DNA of 64,000 nucleotides from DAHUXD01 sp963805495 (GTDB lineage: Bacteria; Acidobacteriota; Thermoanaerobaculia; UBA5066; Gp7-AA6), in assembly GCA_963805495.1 (NCBI GenBank), contig CAWDUQ010000002.1:1488001-1552000 (forward strand), given 5' to 3'. The notes beneath the pieces are model-generated. The model was given only the letters and a program-made list of their open reading frames with translations, did no database searches and was not told where the DNA came from. The translations under genes were made by a program, and so were the position numbers. This document shows, one piece after another, positions 60,551 through 64,000 of the stretch. Numbering within the stretch: position 1 is the first letter of the stretch; the number at the start of each line of letters is the position of its first letter.

Positions 60551-61750
60551 TCAGCGGACCGGGGTCGCGGTCTTCCTCGGCGGGTTGAAGAACGGCGTCT
60601 TGACGACTTGAGCCGCGACCTTTCCGCGCACGGCCTCGACCGTGTACTCCATCTCGAGGCGGGTGCCGATCCCGGTCGAGCCCCGGGCCACGGTCGCGAG
60701 CGCGATCATCTTCTTCAACGTCGGCGACCAGGTCGTCGAGGTCGCCTTGCCGACCCATTCGCCGTTGCGGTACACGGGCACGGCGACGCGCGAGGCCGCA
60801 GCCGGGATCTGGGGTGCGAGCGAGAGGCGGTCGTAGATCGCCTCGATGGTGTTCCAGTCGATCTCGAGGCCCACGATCTCTCGGGCGGGCCCCTTCTTCG
60901 CCTCCTCGCGGAGTGCGTCCTGGCCGACGAATCGACCCTTGTCGAGCGCGACCAGCCGGCCGAGCCCCATCTCGAACGGGGTGTAGCGCTGGAGGTCGAT
61001 GTAGGCCTTCTTCGAGCCCGAAAAATCGACGTCGATGAGCAGCAGCCCGGCCTCGACCCGCGCGACGTCGAGGGCGAGCATGCCCGCGGCGTGGATGTCG
61101 AAGGCCTTGCCCTTGGACATCAACTCGTCCCAGACCTTGACCGCGTCCTTCCAGGGGATCCAGATCTCGTAGCCGAGGTCCCCGGTGTAGCCGGTCCGGG
61201 AGATGTCGACGGAGACGCCGGCGATCCGGCCGGAGGTGACCTTGAAGTACTTGAGGTTCTCGATGTCGGCTTCGGCGATCGCCTTGAGCATCCGCCCGGC
61301 GGTCGGCCCCTGGAGGGCGAGCGCGGCGACGTGGTCGGAAATGTCCTCGATCTCGACCTGGAGTCCCATGGCGTTCTGCTTGAACCAGCGCAGGCTCGGA
61401 TCGGCCGCCGTCCACCGGTAGACGTTCTCTTCGAGCCGCGAGACCGTGCCGTCGTCGATGACCTTGCCGTGCTCGTCGCACCAGGGCGTGTAAATCACCG
61501 AGCCCGGAGCGACCTTGCGCAGGTCGCGCGTCACGATCCTGTCCACCAGCCGCGTCGCGTCCTTGCCCGACAGCCGGTACTTGAAGAGCGGCGAGATGTC
61601 GATCAGCGCGGCGGCGTTGCGGATCGCGTTGTACTCGTGCTCGTGGTGCGCCTCGTACGCCGAAACGGCGTAGTAGCCGGACCACTCGCGGTAGTTCAGG
61701 CTCTCGCAGAGGGGAAATGTTCTCTCGTGTACGGCGGTCCCGATCGGCAC
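60551..61750 (-). CDS. GcvT-family aminomethyltransferase-like protein
   Basis: 399 aa. Folate-binding GcvT fold: RNAAALIDISPLFKYRLSGKDATRLVDRIVTRD (about 43-75), CDEHGKVIDDGTVSRLEENVYRWT, LALQGPTAGRMLKAIAE, SRTGYTGDLGYEIWIPW, ARVEAGLLLIDVDF (with the conserved Asp), GKGRFVGQDALREEAKKGP. GcvT-like stand-alone enzymes transfer methyl or formaldehyde units to tetrahydrofolate (glycine cleavage T, DmdA, sarcosine-type demethylases). No gcvH or gcvP is here. It lies divergent from the FAD oxidoreductase pair. Confidence 0.88.
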   Translation of the reverse strand: MPIGTAVHERTFPLCESLNYREWSGYYAVSAYEAHHEHEYNAIRNAAALIDISPLFKYRLSGKDATRLVDRIVTRDLRKVAPGSVIYTPWCDEHGKVIDDGTVSRLEENVYRWTAADPSLRWFKQNAMGLQVEIEDISDHVAALALQGPTAGRMLKAIAEADIENLKYFKVTSGRIAGVSVDISRTGYTGDLGYEIWIPWKDAVKVWDELMSKGKAFDIHAAGMLALDVARVEAGLLLIDVDFSGSKKAYIDLQRYTPFEMGLGRLVALDKGRFVGQDALREEAKKGPAREIVGLEIDWNTIEAIYDRLSLAPQIPAAASRVAVPVYRNGEWVGKATSTTWSPTLKKMIALATVARGSTGIGTRLEMEYTVEAVRGKVAAQVVKTPFFNPPRKTATPVR

Positions 61751-61901
61751 GGCTACCTCGAATCCGCCCCCGGGCTCCCGCGTTTGAACGCGCGGTCACG
61801 AGGGAGCTTGTCGGAGCGCGCGATTATAAGTATGCTCGCGCGCTCGCGGCAAGCCGCGCAATGAAACCCGGAGTCACAATCGAGGGCGGGCACGGCACGG
61901 G

Positions 61902-63491
61902 ATGAGCTCGAAGTACGACGTCGTCGTGATCGGTGGCGGGCACAACGGCCTGATCCACGCGGCCTACCTGGCGAAGGCCGGCAAGAAAGTCCTCGTGCTC
62001 GAGCGCCGCCACCTGCTCGGCGGCGCCGCGGTGACCGAGGAGGTCTTTCCCGGCTTCAAATTCTCGGTCTGCTCCTACGTCGTATCGCTGCTGCGGCCCG
62101 AGATCATCCGGGACCTCGATCTTCCGCGTCACGGCCTCGAGATCCTCCCGCTCGACGGAACGTTCACGCCGATGTTGAACGGCGACCACCTCTGGCGGGT
62201 CAACGACCACGCCAGGACGCGCCGAGAGATCGCCCGCCATTCCAAGCTCGATGCCGAGGCCTACGACGAGTACGGCAAGGCGATGGCCGACATGGGCCGC
62301 TTCGTCAAGCCGATCCTGGCCATGACTCCGCCCGACCCGACGAAGCTGACGCTGAAGGGACTCCAGGACCTGATGTTCCTGGGCAAGCGGTTCCGCAGCC
62401 TCTCCGGCCAGGACAAGTACAACCAGATCCAGCTCATGACGATGTCGGCCGTCGACTTCCTCGACCAGTGGTTCGAGACCGACGTTCTGAAGGCCACGAT
62501 GTCCGCCTCGGGCATCATCGGGACCTTCCTCGGCGTGCGCTCGCCCGGCACGGCCTACGTCCTCCTCCACCACTACATGGGCGACATCGACGGGGCCTTC
62601 CGCGCCTGGGGCTTCGCGCGGGGCGGCACCGGTGCCATCTCCAATGCCTGCGGCGACGCGGCCCGCGAGGCCGGCGTCGAGATCCGCCTCCAGGCCCCGA
62701 TCGCGAAAATCAAGGTCTCGGGCGGCCGGGCCACGGGCGTCGTGCTCGAGTCCGGGGAGGAGATCGACGCGCGCGTCGTCTCCTCGAGCGTCGACCCGCG
62801 GCTGACGTTCATGAAGATGATCGGCGAGAAGGACCTGCCGGGCGACTTCGTCGAGGACATCCGGCGCTACAAGTTCCGGGGATCCTCGGGAAAGGTCAAC
62901 TTCGCCCTCGATGCCCTGCCCGACTTCAAGGCGCTCCCGGGCCCCGGCGCCCACCTGCGCGGCGCCATCTCGATATCGCCTTCGGTCGAGTACATGGAGC
63001 GGGCCTACGACGAGGCGAAGTACGGCCGCTTCTCCCGCCGCCCCTACATCGACATGGTCATCCCGACGCTGACCGATCCCTCGCTCGCGCCGCCCGGTAA
63101 ACACGTCCTGTCCTGCTTCGTGCAGTACGCGCCGTACAACCTCAAGGGCGACTGGGACACGGAGCGCGAGGCCTTCGGGGACACGGTCGTCGACACGATC
63201 GCCGAGCACGCGCCGAACATCCGCAACATCATCAAGCATCGCCAGGTCGTCACTCCGCTCGACCTCGAGCGCGAGTGGGGCCTGTCCGAGGGCAACATCT
63301 TCCAGGGCGAGCTGACGCTCGAGCAGCTCTTCTTCCTGCGGCCGGCGCCGGGCTGGGCCCAGTACCGCACGCCGATCAAGAACCTCTACATGTGCGGCTC
63401 GGCCACGCACCCGGGCGGCGGCATCATGGGCGCCAACGGAAAGAACGCCGCCGGCAAGCTCCTCGAGGACTGGAAGCGGGGGAAGGTCTAG
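61902..63491 (+). CDS. NAD(P)/FAD-dependent oxidoreductase (PYROXD2/CrtI-like), first of pair
   Basis: 529 aa. N-terminal Rossmann motif YDVVVIGGGHNGLIHAAYLAKAGKKVLVLERRHLLGGAAVTEEV (about 4-47) is typical of phytoene-desaturase-like flavoproteins. GYLVVS-like CSYVVSLLRPEIIRDL follows. FAD-binding C-terminus ends YMCGSATHPGGGIMGANGKNAAGKLLEDW. Most similar by eye to PYROXD2-type oxidoreductases of unknown substrate. A second, related gene begins 4 bp after its stop. Confidence 0.9.
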   Translation: MSSKYDVVVIGGGHNGLIHAAYLAKAGKKVLVLERRHLLGGAAVTEEVFPGFKFSVCSYVVSLLRPEIIRDLDLPRHGLEILPLDGTFTPMLNGDHLWRVNDHARTRREIARHSKLDAEAYDEYGKAMADMGRFVKPILAMTPPDPTKLTLKGLQDLMFLGKRFRSLSGQDKYNQIQLMTMSAVDFLDQWFETDVLKATMSASGIIGTFLGVRSPGTAYVLLHHYMGDIDGAFRAWGFARGGTGAISNACGDAAREAGVEIRLQAPIAKIKVSGGRATGVVLESGEEIDARVVSSSVDPRLTFMKMIGEKDLPGDFVEDIRRYKFRGSSGKVNFALDALPDFKALPGPGAHLRGAISISPSVEYMERAYDEAKYGRFSRRPYIDMVIPTLTDPSLAPPGKHVLSCFVQYAPYNLKGDWDTEREAFGDTVVDTIAEHAPNIRNIIKHRQVVTPLDLEREWGLSEGNIFQGELTLEQLFFLRPAPGWAQYRTPIKNLYMCGSATHPGGGIMGANGKNAAGKLLEDWKRGKV

Positions 63492-63495
63492 GGCG

Positions 63496-64000
63496 ATGGC
63501 GGAAACAAGAGACGTCGTCGTCATCGGCGGCGGGCCCAACGGCCTGACCGCGGCCGCGTACCTCGCGAAGGGCGGCCTCAAGGTCGTCGTCCTCGAGCGG
63601 CGCGAGGTCGTCGGCGGGGTCGCCGTCACGGAGGAGTTCGCTCCCGGGTTCCGCGCCTCGACTCTCCTGCACGCGGCGGGTCCGTTCCTGCCGTCGATCG
63701 CCCGCGACCTCGATCTCGCGCGCCACGGACTGTCGTTCATCCAGACGGAGACCCGGATCTTCGCGCCAGCCCTCGACGGGCGCGCGATCGCCCTGGCGTC
63801 CGACCCACGGGCCGCCGCCCGCTCGATCGAGAAAATCTCGCCCCACGACGCGAAGGGCTACCTCGCCTTCCACGAGAGCCTCGGCCGGATCGGCAAGGTG
63901 CTCGCGCCGCTCCTGACGATGACACCGCCGTCGATCGACGATCCGTCGATGGGCGAGATGTGGGATCTCCTGGGCGTCGGCCGCAAGTTCCGGGCCCTGC
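63496..64000 (+). CDS. NAD(P)/FAD-dependent oxidoreductase, second of pair, partial at right edge
   Basis: First 168 aa only. ATG 63496, four bases after the preceding stop. N-terminal dinucleotide motif DVVVIGGGPNGLTAAAYLAKGGLKVVVLERREVVGGVAVTEEFAPGF matches the first protein closely, then ASTLLHAAGPFLPSIARDLDLARHGLSF. A recent-looking tandem paralogue of the upstream PYROXD2-like enzyme; its C-terminus is outside the window. Confidence 0.88.
   Translation, partial: MAETRDVVVIGGGPNGLTAAAYLAKGGLKVVVLERREVVGGVAVTEEFAPGFRASTLLHAAGPFLPSIARDLDLARHGLSFIQTETRIFAPALDGRAIALASDPRAAARSIEKISPHDAKGYLAFHESLGRIGKVLAPLLTMTPPSIDDPSMGEMWDLLGVGRKFRAL

Overview
GC-rich bacterial chromosome (about two thirds G+C by eye), densely coding, most likely an acidobacterium (Acidobacteriota, perhaps Thermoanaerobaculia or a relative). 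The taxonomic clues, from memory of these lineages, are a Ser/Thr kinase fused to a WD40/TolB-type propeller, a secreted protease with a C-terminal domain I associate with Acidobacteriota, a Ccm system with a Cys-type CcmE, and a caa3/aa3-type oxidase operon led by a copper-protein-like lipoprotein. No rRNA, tRNA, CRISPR, phage or transposase was found. This looks like a core chromosome segment rather than an island.

Layout. 1-4.5 kb: partial BNR-repeat protein, NTF2-like protein, secreted protein, argF, DUF374 acyltransferase and a serine hydrolase. 4.5-11.7 kb: a minus-strand cytochrome c oxidase operon (copper-protein-like lipoprotein, ctaC, ctaD, ctaA, ctaB, a 35-aa membrane peptide, ctaF, ctaE, DUF420 protein, small CxxC protein, then the serine hydrolase). 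11.8-16.9 kb: plus-strand ccmABCDEF with no ccmG/ccmH and a CxxxY CcmE, so heme delivery to c-type cytochromes lies next to the oxidase. 17.9-22.1 kb: a MacAB-like exporter (two permeases, ATPase, adaptor). 22.3-28 kb: two tandem paralogous secreted proteins, lpd, an amino-acid-type binding lipoprotein, and two convergent genes sharing an undescribed domain. 28-31.1 kb: two acyl-CoA dehydrogenases around a protein with an Arg/Gly/Pro-rich tail. 31.1-37.9 kb: glycosyltransferase, secreted protease, RlmI-like methyltransferase, kinase-propeller.

38.1-47.3 kb is a complete phosphate module on the minus strand: porin, pstS, pstC, pstA, pstB, phoB, phoR, DUF47 protein, Pit transporter, with a PHO-box-like array of 11-bp repeats before pstS. 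From 48.4 kb come a CarH-type B12 photoreceptor regulator, ppk1, a GT21-like glycosyltransferase, two PHP phosphoesterases, a GH1 glycosidase, phoU, ppx/gppA and a divergent CHAD protein, so polyphosphate synthesis, breakdown and binding genes sit beside the Pho genes. The right end holds a Rieske oxygenase and a GcvT-like protein on the minus strand, divergent from two PYROXD2/CrtI-like FAD oxidoreductases (the second cut by the window edge). This is the best candidate for an uncharacterised catabolic system.

Three genes (an acyl-CoA dehydrogenase, pstC, the GT21-like gene) carry a one-base frameshift and a fourth (ppk1) probably does. The cluster of single-base indels suggests sequencing or assembly error at least as much as gene decay. 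Two dispersed intergenic repeat families are visible.
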